Origin: an uncultured Bdellovibrio sp.
Lineage (GTDB): Bacteria; Bdellovibrionota; Bdellovibrionia; Bdellovibrionales; Bdellovibrionaceae
Direction of reading: 5' to 3'
DNA length: 8,556 nucleotides
Assembly (NCBI RefSeq): GCF_946478835.1
Contig: NZ_CAMLDV010000152.1
Location: 1-8,556, forward strand
A model generated the notes under the pieces. It ran no database searches and was not told the origin of the DNA. It worked only from the letters and a program-made list of their open reading frames with translations. Every line of letters starts with the position of its first letter. Position 1 is the stretch's first letter. A program made the position numbers and the translations under genes. Shown one piece after another: positions 1 to 6,300 of this stretch.

Positions 1-554
1 ATGGCGGCGCTCTTTCGTTGGGACACGCGACTCAGCATCCAGATATCGTTAAGAAAACGGTTTTGATCAATCCGATGGTCACAGATCCCGTGCGTTTCTT
101 TTTACCTAAAGAGTTGAAATTCTTTTTCTCAATTCCTTTAAATCTAAAAAGCGTCTACGTGATGCTGGCCACGCCAATGGGAAAGGCTTTTCTTAAAAGA
201 GCGGCGCAAATTTTCCGCGATGAAAGAAGCGAAGGCGCCACAGCCGTTGAACATCTCAAGGGCCGAAAGCTTTTGTTTGTTGCTCACATGATTCATCATT
301 TCTCTTGGATTTTACGTTCGGAAGATTGGCGTGTTTGGAATCAGAAGCTTTACACGTATCGCGGTGAATGCCGTTTGATTTTTGATAAAGAAGATCTGCT
401 TTTTAATCACGAAGCTTACATGAAATTCGCAAAGCATATCGGCTGTGAAGATTTGATTCCGATTGAGGGCGCCGGACATCTGGCGATTAAGACCCGCCCT
501 GATGCGATTTCTGAGCTTATGCTGGAATTTTTAAAAGGATCGAAAGCGGCTTAG
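1..554 (+). CDS. Alpha/beta hydrolase, C-terminal part (5' end outside window)
   Basis: This is the downstream part of an alpha/beta-hydrolase-fold enzyme; the gene enters from the left edge and its first full codon in the window is at base 3. The visible protein opens with GGALSLGHA followed by a VLINPM strand. This matches the segment straight after the nucleophile elbow (G-x-S-x-G-G), so the catalytic serine lies just outside the window. The rest of the triad is visible: an acidic residue in FDKEDLL (the second Asp, bases 393-395, fits best) and a histidine in GAGHLA (bases 477-479). Between them lies a helical cap region rich in Phe, Lys and Arg. The TTG at base 18 is not a real start because homology continues upstream of it. 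Substrate is unknown; esterase or lysophospholipase-like members share this layout. It converges on the Fe-S carrier gene with a 16-base gap and no good terminator between them. Confidence 0.85.
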   Translation, partial: GGALSLGHATQHPDIVKKTVLINPMVTDPVRFFLPKELKFFFSIPLNLKSVYVMLATPMGKAFLKRAAQIFRDERSEGATAVEHLKGRKLLFVAHMIHHFSWILRSEDWRVWNQKLYTYRGECRLIFDKEDLLFNHEAYMKFAKHIGCEDLIPIEGAGHLAIKTRPDAISELMLEFLKGSKAA

Positions 555-570
555 CTGCGTCCGCCGCCGA

Positions 571-897
571 TTATACGTTGAAGCTAGAACCGCAGCCGCA
601 ATGCTTAGAGGCATTTGGATTGTTGAAGACAAAACCTTTGCCGTTTAATCCGCCAGAATATTCCAAAGTCATTCCTAAAATGTAGAGCATGCTTTGTGGA
701 TCAACGGCAACTTTTTGTCCGTTGGATTCAAAAAGTTTGTCGCCGTCTCTTTGAGCGGTGTCGAAATTCATTTTGTAAGAAAGGCCCGAGCATCCGCCTT
801 TTTTCACCTCAACGCGCAGAAAAGCAGATTCTTCTTTTCCTTCTTCTTTTTTCAAAGCGGCTAGTTTTTGAGCTGCTTCAGGTGAAATTTGGATCAT
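571..897 (-). CDS. A-type iron-sulfur carrier protein (IscA/ErpA/HesB family)
   Basis: This is a 108-residue scaffold/carrier that binds a nascent Fe-S cluster or iron and passes it to apo-enzymes in the cytoplasm. The three family cysteines are all present: Cys36 in GGCSG, and Cys100 and Cys102 in the C-terminal CGCGSSF motif. The body carries the usual VDPQSM and NPNA segments, and the length is typical of the family. I place the start at the ATG at 895-897 rather than an upstream TTG at 910-912, because a clear AAGGAG lies six bases before this ATG and would fall inside the longer reading. The segment YSGGLNGKGFVF resembles the housekeeping IscA/ErpA types, but the sequence alone does not decide between IscA, ErpA and SufA, so no symbol is given. 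It lies downstream of a cysteine desulfurase gene on the same strand, which supports a role in Fe-S assembly. Confidence 0.93.
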   Translation of the reverse strand: MIQISPEAAQKLAALKKEEGKEESAFLRVEVKKGGCSGLSYKMNFDTAQRDGDKLFESNGQKVAVDPQSMLYILGMTLEYSGGLNGKGFVFNNPNASKHCGCGSSFNV

Positions 898-903
898 GTG
901 GAA

Positions 904-909
904 CTCCTT
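904..909 (-). promoter_or_regulatory. Ribosome binding site of the Fe-S carrier gene
   Basis: On the minus strand AAGGAG is followed by six bases and then ATG. This decides the start of the carrier at 897 over the upstream in-frame TTG. Confidence 0.8.
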
Positions 910-914
910 CAAGG

Positions 915-949
915 CTACTTCAGCTTCGGGCCAGAGGCCCTACACTCTG
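915..949 (-). repeat. 35-base hairpin repeat, copy A, 5' leader of the Fe-S carrier gene
   Basis: Read on the minus strand, the element starts CAGAGTGTA, continues with the perfect hairpin GGGCC-TCT-GGCCC (928-940) and ends with GAAGCTGAAG plus three bases. A second copy lies at 6255-6289 on the plus strand, before the S1 gene; 30 of 35 positions agree. Each copy ends shortly before the ribosome binding site of its gene (17 bases before the ATG here), in the same orientation relative to that gene. The candidate extended -10 just upstream predicts a transcript starting inside the first bases of the element, so it would be the 5' end of the mRNA. Whether it is a dispersed repeat, an RNA-level regulator or a protein site cannot be told from two copies. 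Confidence 0.7.
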
Positions 950-952
950 TCG

Positions 953-961
953 AGTATACCA
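953..961 (-). promoter_or_regulatory. Candidate extended -10 promoter for the Fe-S carrier gene
   Basis: The minus strand reads TGG-TATACT, matching an extended -10 (TGn plus a TATAAT-like hexamer, five of six). There is no good -35 at 17 bases, as expected for extended -10 promoters. Transcription would start near 946, giving the carrier gene a leader of about 50 bases. This would let the carrier be expressed separately from the desulfurase. Confidence 0.45.
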
Positions 962-980
962 TAGCTGTCAAGCCTTGAGG

Positions 981-998
981 AGGCTGAAAACTCAGCCT
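981..998. repeat. Perfect inverted repeat between desulfurase and carrier genes
   Basis: AGGCTGA and TCAGCCT form a perfect 7-base-pair stem with a 4-base loop, about 40 bases past the desulfurase stop codon. Its position fits a terminator or mRNA 3' end structure for the leftward desulfurase transcript. No T-run follows on either strand, so an intrinsic terminator is not supported. It could instead be a 3' stabilising hairpin or an operator. Confidence 0.45.
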
Positions 999-1036
999 GG
1001 GGTTGATTCGTAAGTATTTAAAAATATTGAGATATT

Positions 1037-2227
1037 CTAACGTAATGAGTTCTTTAGGATTTCTACAGCACGCAAAAGTTCTTCTTCCGTTGTCCAGCGG
1101 CCGACGCTAATTCTTAAAGAACATTGCACATCATCGACGTTCATTCCAAGGCCCGTCAAAACATGACTGACCACCATCGCCCCTGTGCCACAGGCAGAAC
1201 CCGTGCTCACGCCGATTTTTTGCAAGCGAGGTAGAATCTGCTCAGTTTTAAAACCAGGAAGAGTGATGTTGAGATTGTTTGGAGCGCGCTCTGTGGGATG
1301 ACCGTTCAAACGAACTCCGGGAATAGCGTCTTGCAATTTCGTCCATAAAAATTCGCGAAGGTTTGTAAGCTTCGCAAATTCAGCTGAAAGATTTTGTTCA
1401 CAAATTTCAGCAGCCACACCAAAGCCCACGATCGCAGGAACATTCAAAGTTCCTGAGCGAAGACCGCGTTCTTGGCCGCCACCATAGATCAAGGGATTGA
1501 GTTGAACTTTGGGATCTTTAGAGCGAATGAAAAGAGCACCGACACCTTTTGGTCCGTAAATTTTGTGAGCGGAAAAAGACATCAAATCAATTCCCATCTC
1601 TGTCGCATTCACTGGAATTTTTCCTGCAGCTTGCGTCGCATCCGTGTGCAAATAAATTTTATGGTCTTTTGCCAGGCGTGCGATTTCTGGAATCTGATTG
1701 ATTGTACCGATTTCGTTATTCACCCAAATAAAACTCATGAGTTTCGTGTGGGGTTTGATTGCTTTACGAATCGTTTCAATTTCCACTTGGCCAAAAGAAT
1801 TCACTGGAAGGAAATCGACTTCGACACCTATTTTTTGAGCCGCAGCCATCGCTTTCATGATGGAACTGTGTTCAACAGTGCTTGTGATAAAGTGAATAGG
1901 TTCGTTGGGATTTTCTTCGCGCAACTTTGAAATCAAACCAAAGATGACCCAGTTGTTGGATTCCGTAGCGCCACCAGTGAAAATGATCTCAGAAGATTTT
2001 GCGCCAATCAAAGAGGCGACTTGGGCACGTGCTTTGGTGACGGCATTTTCTGCAAGCCAACCCCAATGGTGTCCAGCACTGGCAGGATTTCCAAAGAATT
2101 CTTTGAAATAAGGTTCCATCGCTTGAAAGACTTTTGGGTCCACGGGGGTCGTGGCGTTGTAATCGAGATAGATGCCTTTGTCTTGTTGCACTTTAGTGTC
2201 CATCGGGCGCTCAGAGTTTAAGTCCAT
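1037..2227 (-). CDS. Cysteine desulfurase, class V aminotransferase (NifS/IscS family)
   Basis: This cytoplasmic PLP enzyme takes sulfur from L-cysteine, leaving alanine, and hands a persulfide to Fe-S assembly or other thiolation pathways. All landmarks are present in 396 residues: the N-terminal IYLDYNATTPVDP, His120 in STVEH, the PLP-contacting HTDATQA (Asp196, Gln199), the Schiff-base Lys222 in SAHKIYGPKG, and catalytic Cys346 in STGSACGTGAMVVSHVL. The catalytic-cysteine loop resembles the long loop of group I (IscS/NifS) enzymes rather than SufS. The protein ends at EILKNSLR and lacks the LSPLWEM-like tail with which IscS proteins usually bind IscU, so I give no symbol. The start is uncertain: ATG at 2227 gives the longest form, while ATG at 2203 gives MDTKVQQ and sits closer to the conserved N-terminus; neither has a strong ribosome binding site. 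It follows the pseudo-receiver gene by 57 bases on the same strand. Confidence 0.95.
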   Translation of the reverse strand: MDLNSERPMDTKVQQDKGIYLDYNATTPVDPKVFQAMEPYFKEFFGNPASAGHHWGWLAENAVTKARAQVASLIGAKSSEIIFTGGATESNNWVIFGLISKLREENPNEPIHFITSTVEHSSIMKAMAAAQKIGVEVDFLPVNSFGQVEIETIRKAIKPHTKLMSFIWVNNEIGTINQIPEIARLAKDHKIYLHTDATQAAGKIPVNATEMGIDLMSFSAHKIYGPKGVGALFIRSKDPKVQLNPLIYGGGQERGLRSGTLNVPAIVGFGVAAEICEQNLSAEFAKLTNLREFLWTKLQDAIPGVRLNGHPTERAPNNLNITLPGFKTEQILPRLQKIGVSTGSACGTGAMVVSHVLTGLGMNVDDVQCSLRISVGRWTTEEELLRAVEILKNSLR

Positions 2228-2284
2228 GGCTTAGGAGCTAATCCCGACAAAGCCTTCGCGTCAACAGCAAAAATGCCTGCTGCA

Positions 2285-3730
2285 TTAAGCTGTTACTTTA
2301 GCTCGTTCCTTTTCCTCATATTCTTGGATTTTTTCATTGAGGAAGTTCTGAGCGCGGTATTTATCAAGGTCTTTCAGGTCGCCTTTGAGAATGTGAAGCT
2401 GAGAAATTCCCTGGCTTTGCAGGCGTTCTTTTTGAACGTGATAAAAAACACCTCCCCGAGGAGTATACAGAACGTACTTATTATTCCTGGGAAGATGTAT
2501 ATAAACATTAAATTCCACGGCAACGTCACCCGCAAGCTCTTCAAGGTGGATCGAGGCCATTTCTTCTGCGGCGGAATCTCCATGACGAGATTTAATGTCG
2601 GCGCGCGGGAAAAACGCCATCGCCACTTCGTTGCCATTGTGAATGGATTTTCTTAAGAATTCCGCATATTGCAAGGCCCAGTCTTCAAAAGGCACTTGGC
2701 GAATTTCTAAATCCATAGAGTCGCCATCACGAATGTCTTCGCCGTTATTTCTTAGAAAACGAAACAGACGTTCGCGGATTTTTCCAATGAACTCGGCATC
2801 TAAAGATTTTTCTTTTCCCATGGCCGTCACGAGGTAACCCGAAAAACGACTGGACTCAATGACAATGCAGGCCACATTGGTTGAAGCTTCAATTTCTTGA
2901 GTCGTTTCAGAGGTTGTTTTGACGCAGGAATTTTCCAGAGCCTCTTTGGTTCCACGCAAGATGATGGAATCTTTTTTTGTGGCTTTTGGATCTTCTTCAA
3001 TCTGCTCGGGAGTCAGGCGATTCTTTTTATGTGCATTTATTTCCGGCAGCGGAGCCCAGCCGGGTAAATTTCCGTTAGGTTTTTGCAGCGTGGATGAATG
3101 TGGCGTTGCGGTCTCTGTATCAAACATGCGCGAATGCAAAGTGCCAGCGCCGATGCCGTGTCCAACGGGACCTGAATTGTTCGTGTTTGTTCCAGGAATC
3201 ATTCCAAGACCTTGAGCATCGTCGCTGAACATTTGCGCCAACACGCTTTGCGCATTTTGTGCTGAAAATCCGCCTTCGCCTTTAATCGCAATGACACCGT
3301 CTTCTTCGGAAGCAAGACCCGCGCGCATCTGTTGGGGAGAAAGTCCCTTCGTCTGCAAGTCTTTGTAGTATTTATTAACCGTTCTTTCAACAGCAGGACC
3401 CGTGACAGGAGGATACAGCAAATATTCCGTCGCACATGTGCTGAGTAAGTTGTAAGAAGCGGCCGAGTTTTCTTCGGCAAAGGCGATCACACAAACGGGA
3501 AACGCTTGGGTCAAAATTTTCGGAAGATTGCGGACTTTGCGGTTGGGATGGTCAATGCTCACCATCACAAACTGCGGCTGTTCTTGAACCAAAAAAATCA
3601 AAGCCTCTTTAAGATTGGTTGTGGATTTGACTTTCCATTCCCGATTTCTCAGAAATCCCTCGACAGCTCCCAGGCCGCCGGGTTGAGACTTAATAATAAG
3701 CAGCGATTTTTTAATAGTCTCTTGATTCAT
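2285..3730 (-). CDS. Pseudo-receiver (CheY-like) protein with uncharacterised C-terminal half
   Basis: This 481-residue soluble protein has no signal peptide or membrane segment. Residues about 8-122 follow the beta-alpha rhythm of a response-regulator receiver: SLLIIKSQ, QFVMVSID, VCVIAFAE, EYLLYPP. The key residues are largely replaced: the acidic pair after strand 1 is Lys-Ser-Gln, the strand-4 Thr/Ser is Ala, and the strand-5 Lys is Tyr. Asp60 alone remains near the phosphorylation position. Residues about 130-280 are a Gly/Asn/Ser/Thr-rich linker. Residues about 285-460 form a second folded part; its end (FNVYIHLPRNNKYVLYTP, KERLQSQGISQLHIL) loosely resembles the segment that often precedes HD-GYP domains. 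The tail LNEKIQEYEEKERAK is charged and probably helical. No enzymatic output domain is recognisable. It probably acts in signalling by protein contact, which is inference. It is transcribed divergently from nrdJ, with only a weak ribosome binding site. Confidence 0.8.
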   Translation of the reverse strand: MNQETIKKSLLIIKSQPGGLGAVEGFLRNREWKVKSTTNLKEALIFLVQEQPQFVMVSIDHPNRKVRNLPKILTQAFPVCVIAFAEENSAASYNLLSTCATEYLLYPPVTGPAVERTVNKYYKDLQTKGLSPQQMRAGLASEEDGVIAIKGEGGFSAQNAQSVLAQMFSDDAQGLGMIPGTNTNNSGPVGHGIGAGTLHSRMFDTETATPHSSTLQKPNGNLPGWAPLPEINAHKKNRLTPEQIEEDPKATKKDSIILRGTKEALENSCVKTTSETTQEIEASTNVACIVIESSRFSGYLVTAMGKEKSLDAEFIGKIRERLFRFLRNNGEDIRDGDSMDLEIRQVPFEDWALQYAEFLRKSIHNGNEVAMAFFPRADIKSRHGDSAAEEMASIHLEELAGDVAVEFNVYIHLPRNNKYVLYTPRGGVFYHVQKERLQSQGISQLHILKGDLKDLDKYRAQNFLNEKIQEYEEKERAKVTA

Positions 3731-3743
3731 AGGTACATCTTTA

Positions 3744-3759
3744 ACGGTTTGTTGACCGT
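3744..3759. repeat. Short inverted repeat in the leader of the pseudo-receiver gene
   Basis: ACGGT and ACCGT are separated by six bases, ending about 14 bases upstream of the pseudo-receiver ATG. The arms are short, so this could be chance. If real it would be a leader hairpin or operator close to the ribosome binding region. Confidence 0.25.
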
Positions 3760-3783
3760 AATAAGCGAGCGTTTCTACGATCT

Positions 3784-3810
3784 CTTAATCAAGATTACGA
3801 AGGCTTAATC
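3784..3810. promoter_or_regulatory. Direct repeat CTTAATC x2 at 20-base spacing (candidate operator)
   Basis: CTTAATC occurs at 3784-3790 and again at 3804-3810, so the copies lie on the same helical face about two turns apart. The first copy also overlaps an inverted repeat, TAATC-AA-GATTA (3786-3797). It sits in the 173-base divergent region between the pseudo-receiver gene and nrdJ, where a regulator could act on either gene. It does not match the 16-base palindromic NrdR box I would expect for a ribonucleotide reductase promoter. Confidence 0.3.
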
Positions 3811-3867
3811 GGGTGCCTAGTCTTTAGACGGTGTGGTCTCGAACATCCGTGCCATACAGAGCCCTGC

Positions 3868-3896
3868 TTGGCGGAACCAGAGAGAACCATTACAAT
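3868..3896 (+). promoter_or_regulatory. Candidate nrdJ promoter (-35 TTGGCG, 17-base spacer, -10 TACAAT)
   Basis: TTGGCG (3868-3873) and TACAAT (3891-3896) match the sigma-70 consensus at four and five of six positions, with the ideal 17-base spacer. Only seven bases separate the -10 from the nrdJ ATG at 3904, so the predicted start of transcription falls at or next to the A of the start codon. No ribosome binding site lies at a usable distance, which fits a leaderless transcript. Confidence 0.55.
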
Positions 3897-3903
3897 ATTC
3901 TTC

Positions 3904-6195
3904 ATGAAAAAACATTCTCTGCACAGTCCGACTTATTTTGTTCCTGCCGGCAAGAATCCTGAATCCATGTTCGAGTGGAAAAAAGTAGATTCTGAAATTC
4001 GCAACCGCAAAGGAGAAATCTTTTTCGAGATGAAAAATGTCGAAGCTCCAGCGGGGTGGTCGCAACTTGCCATTGATATCGCGGCCAGCAAATACTTCCG
4101 CAAAGTCGGTGTGCCAAGAACAAAACACGAAAATTCCGTGAGACAGCTTGTCAGTCGCGTGGTGAAAGCGGTTGCAGGTTCGGCGATCAAACAAGGCGGC
4201 TACTTCGCAAACAAAAAAGACGTCGATGTTTTTGCCAAGGAACTTCAATATATTCTTCTGTCACAACGAGGCGCTTTTAATAGTCCCGTGTGGTTTAATG
4301 CAGGTCTTTGGGAGTCTTATAAAATTGAATCTCCGAGTGAGCATTTTGCGTGGGATGAAAAAAAGAAATCTATTGTTGCAACCGCCAATGCCTACGAGCG
4401 CCCGCAGTGTTCTGCGTGTTTTATTCAAAGTGTAGACGATTCTATCGAAGGCATTTTTGAACTCGCAAAAACGGAAGCAAAATTATTTAAATACGGATCG
4501 GGCACAGGCAGTAATTTTTCAAAAATCCGCAGTCGCTACGAAATGACGGGAGCGGGCGGGAAAAGCTCGGGGCTTTTATCATTCTTAGAAGTTTTGGATA
4601 AAGGAGCCGGAGCTATTAAATCTGGTGGCACCACTCGACGAGCCGCTAAGATGGTCGTTGTTGATATCGACCATCCTGAAGTTTTGGATTTCATCGACTG
4701 GAAAATGAAAGAAGAACGAAAAGCGCACATGCTTATCGCTGCAGGATTAAGTCCTGAGTTTGAAGGGGAAGCTTATCGCACGGTCTCTGGTCAGAATGCC
4801 AATAACTCGGTTCGTGTGAGTGATGCTTTCATGAAAGCTGTTGAAGGCGGTAAACATTGGAAATTAAAATCCCGTGTTTCAGGAAAGGCCTTGAATGATC
4901 TTCCTGCTGTCGATGTCTGGCACAGAATCACACATGCCGCGTGGATGTGCGCGGATCCCGGAGTACAATTTCACGACACAATCAACAAATGGCACACATG
5001 TCCGAATACAGATGAAATTCACTCCAGCAACCCTTGTTCTGAATACATGTTCCTGGATGACTCGGCTTGCAATTTAGCTTCGATCAATCTGGTGAAATTT
5101 CTAAATGAAGACGGCAGTTTTGATTTTGAAGCTTTCATTCATACGGCTCGCACTCTATTTGTCGCGCAAGAAATCCTTGTCGATTATTCAAGTTATCCCA
5201 CGGAAAAAATTGCGCAGAACTCTCATGACTATCGTCCCTTGGGATTGGGCTTTGCGAATTTAGGAAGTCTTTTAATGCGTAAGGGAATTGCTTACGACAG
5301 TGATGAAGGGCGCGCTTGGGCGGGAGCTATCACGGCCCTAATGAACGGCGTCGCATATCTCACAAGTTCCGAGGTGGCTCGCGCGAAAGGTGCTTTTGCG
5401 GGTTATAGAAAAAACCGCACAGCAATGCTGAAAGTGATGAAGAAGCATGAAAAGGCGGTTAAAGATATTCAGTGGTCTTTCTTACCTCAAGGTTTAGATA
5501 AGGCCGTTAAAAATCTTTGGAAGGGTGTTTTGTATAACGGCACGAAACACGGCTATCGAAACTCTCAGGCGACGGTGATTGCTCCGACGGGAACCATTGG
5601 TCTTTTGATGGACTGTGATACGACGGGAATTGAACCGGATTTTTCATTAATTAAATTTAAAAAACTTTCGGGTGGGGGAGAAATTCAAATCGTCAATCAG
5701 TCCGTAGAGCAAGCTCTTCGCACTTTGGATTATTCGCCTGAGGAAATCACGGCGATTCTAAAATACGTCGCGGATCACAACACGGTTGAAAAATGTCCTC
5801 AGATGCATCCTGAAGATATTCCGATTTTTGATTGCGCGACGGGAGCCGCGGGTCACCGGGTTCTTTCCACGGAAAGCCACGTGAAGATGATGGCCGCAGT
5901 GCAGCCTTTTATCAGCGGTGCGATTTCCAAGACGGTGAATCTTCCCAATAGCGCCACCGAGGAAGACATCAGTAATATTTATTTCCTCGCATGGAAGTTA
6001 GGAATCAAGGCGGTGGCCGTTTATCGTGACGGCAGCAAACAGAGCCAACCTCTGAATGTCCATAAGCCCAAAGGCGTGGCAGAACCAGTCATTCCGAGTT
6101 TTACCATGAAATGTCCTGAGTGCGGCAGCGACACAGTGCTTACGAGCGGTTGCTATCGTTGCCCTAATTGCGGGACAACCGTGGGCTGTGCTTAG
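3904..6195 (+). CDS. nrdJ: Vitamin B12-dependent (class II) ribonucleoside-diphosphate reductase
   Basis: This cytoplasmic enzyme reduces ribonucleotides to deoxyribonucleotides, using adenosylcobalamin to generate the thiyl radical, and so needs no oxygen and no small subunit. The 763 residues contain NPCSE with the radical Cys378 flanked by Asn376 and Glu380. Redox cysteine Cys389 lies 11 residues further ([11 protein letters not shown]), the same spacing as in the Thermotoga enzyme; its partner is Cys172 in [12 protein letters not shown]. The barrel segment [20 protein letters not shown], the C-terminal [10 protein letters not shown] and [13 protein letters not shown] are typical. The tail carries six cysteines ([14 protein letters not shown], final GCA), a zinc-ribbon-like NrdJ ending that probably relays electrons from thioredoxin. 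I choose ATG 3904 over TTG 3868 and ATG 3967, because the residues around FVPAGKNPE resemble the N-terminus of long NrdJ proteins. No obvious cobalamin riboswitch lies upstream. Confidence 0.95.
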   Translation: MKKHSLHSPTYFVPAGKNPESMFEWKKVDSEIRNRKGEIFFEMKNVEAPAGWSQLAIDIAASKYFRKVGVPRTKHENSVRQLVSRVVKAVAGSAIKQGGYFANKKDVDVFAKELQYILLSQRGAFNSPVWFNAGLWESYKIESPSEHFAWDEKKKSIVATANAYERPQCSACFIQSVDDSIEGIFELAKTEAKLFKYGSGTGSNFSKIRSRYEMTGAGGKSSGLLSFLEVLDKGAGAIKSGGTTRRAAKMVVVDIDHPEVLDFIDWKMKEERKAHMLIAAGLSPEFEGEAYRTVSGQNANNSVRVSDAFMKAVEGGKHWKLKSRVSGKALNDLPAVDVWHRITHAAWMCADPGVQFHDTINKWHTCPNTDEIHSSNPCSEYMFLDDSACNLASINLVKFLNEDGSFDFEAFIHTARTLFVAQEILVDYSSYPTEKIAQNSHDYRPLGLGFANLGSLLMRKGIAYDSDEGRAWAGAITALMNGVAYLTSSEVARAKGAFAGYRKNRTAMLKVMKKHEKAVKDIQWSFLPQGLDKAVKNLWKGVLYNGTKHGYRNSQATVIAPTGTIGLLMDCDTTGIEPDFSLIKFKKLSGGGEIQIVNQSVEQALRTLDYSPEEITAILKYVADHNTVEKCPQMHPEDIPIFDCATGAAGHRVLSTESHVKMMAAVQPFISGAISKTVNLPNSATEEDISNIYFLAWKLGIKAVAVYRDGSKQSQPLNVHKPKGVAEPVIPSFTMKCPECGSDTVLTSGCYRCPNCGTTVGCA

Positions 6196-6254
6196 GGTAA
6201 AATCGGTTCTAGATATTCAGAATTAATTGCGGTAAGGTAGTCCGCGGCAGCGGG

Positions 6255-6289
6255 CAGAGTGTAGGGCCAGAGGCCCGAAACTGAAGCAG
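6255..6289 (+). repeat. 35-base hairpin repeat, copy B, 5' leader of the S1-domain gene
   Basis: The plus strand shows CAGAGTGTA, then the hairpin GGGCC-AGA-GGCCC (6264-6276), then GAAACTGAAGCAG. Compared with copy A (915-949, minus strand) only the three loop bases and two downstream bases differ. It ends 11 bases before the ATG and directly abuts the ribosome binding site. The bases upstream of it differ from those upstream of copy A, and no -10 sits at the equivalent place, so the shared unit is the element itself, not a shared promoter. Confidence 0.7.
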
Positions 6290-6290
6290 T

Positions 6291-6295
6291 AAAGG
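6291..6295 (+). promoter_or_regulatory. Ribosome binding site of the S1-domain gene
   Basis: AAAGG lies five bases before ATG at 6301. An in-frame GTG at 6295 overlaps it and is therefore the less likely start. Confidence 0.6.
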
Positions 6296-6300
6296 TGTAT

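Noticed and set aside
546..567. GCGGC...GCCGC hairpin between the convergent hydrolase and carrier genes
   Set aside because: Only a 5-base stem with a 12-base loop, partly in coding sequence and without a T-run; not convincing as a terminator.
959..971. TTGACA followed by TATACT on the minus strand, upstream of the Fe-S carrier
   Set aside because: The spacer is only seven bases, so the perfect -35 cannot work with this -10; the extended -10 reading is kept instead.
1472..1930. 152-residue open frame on the plus strand
   Set aside because: It lies wholly antisense to the cysteine desulfurase, has a histidine/cysteine/phenylalanine-rich nonsense composition, and no ribosome binding site.
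2240..2268. TTGACG with a 17-base spacer before the desulfurase
   Set aside because: The matching -10 hexamer (TTAGCT) is poor, so an independent promoter here is not supported.
3811..3860. tRNA-like string (GGTCTCGAACATCC resembles a T arm)
   Set aside because: No acceptor stem, D arm or anticodon stem can be formed around it.
3731..3903. NrdR boxes or a cobalamin riboswitch before nrdJ
   Set aside because: No pair of 16-base NrdR-type palindromes and no B12-box-like conserved core could be seen, and the predicted leader is too short to hold a riboswitch.
3817..4248. 143-residue open frame on the minus strand
   Set aside because: It is antisense to the start of nrdJ, whose conserved motifs identify the true coding strand.
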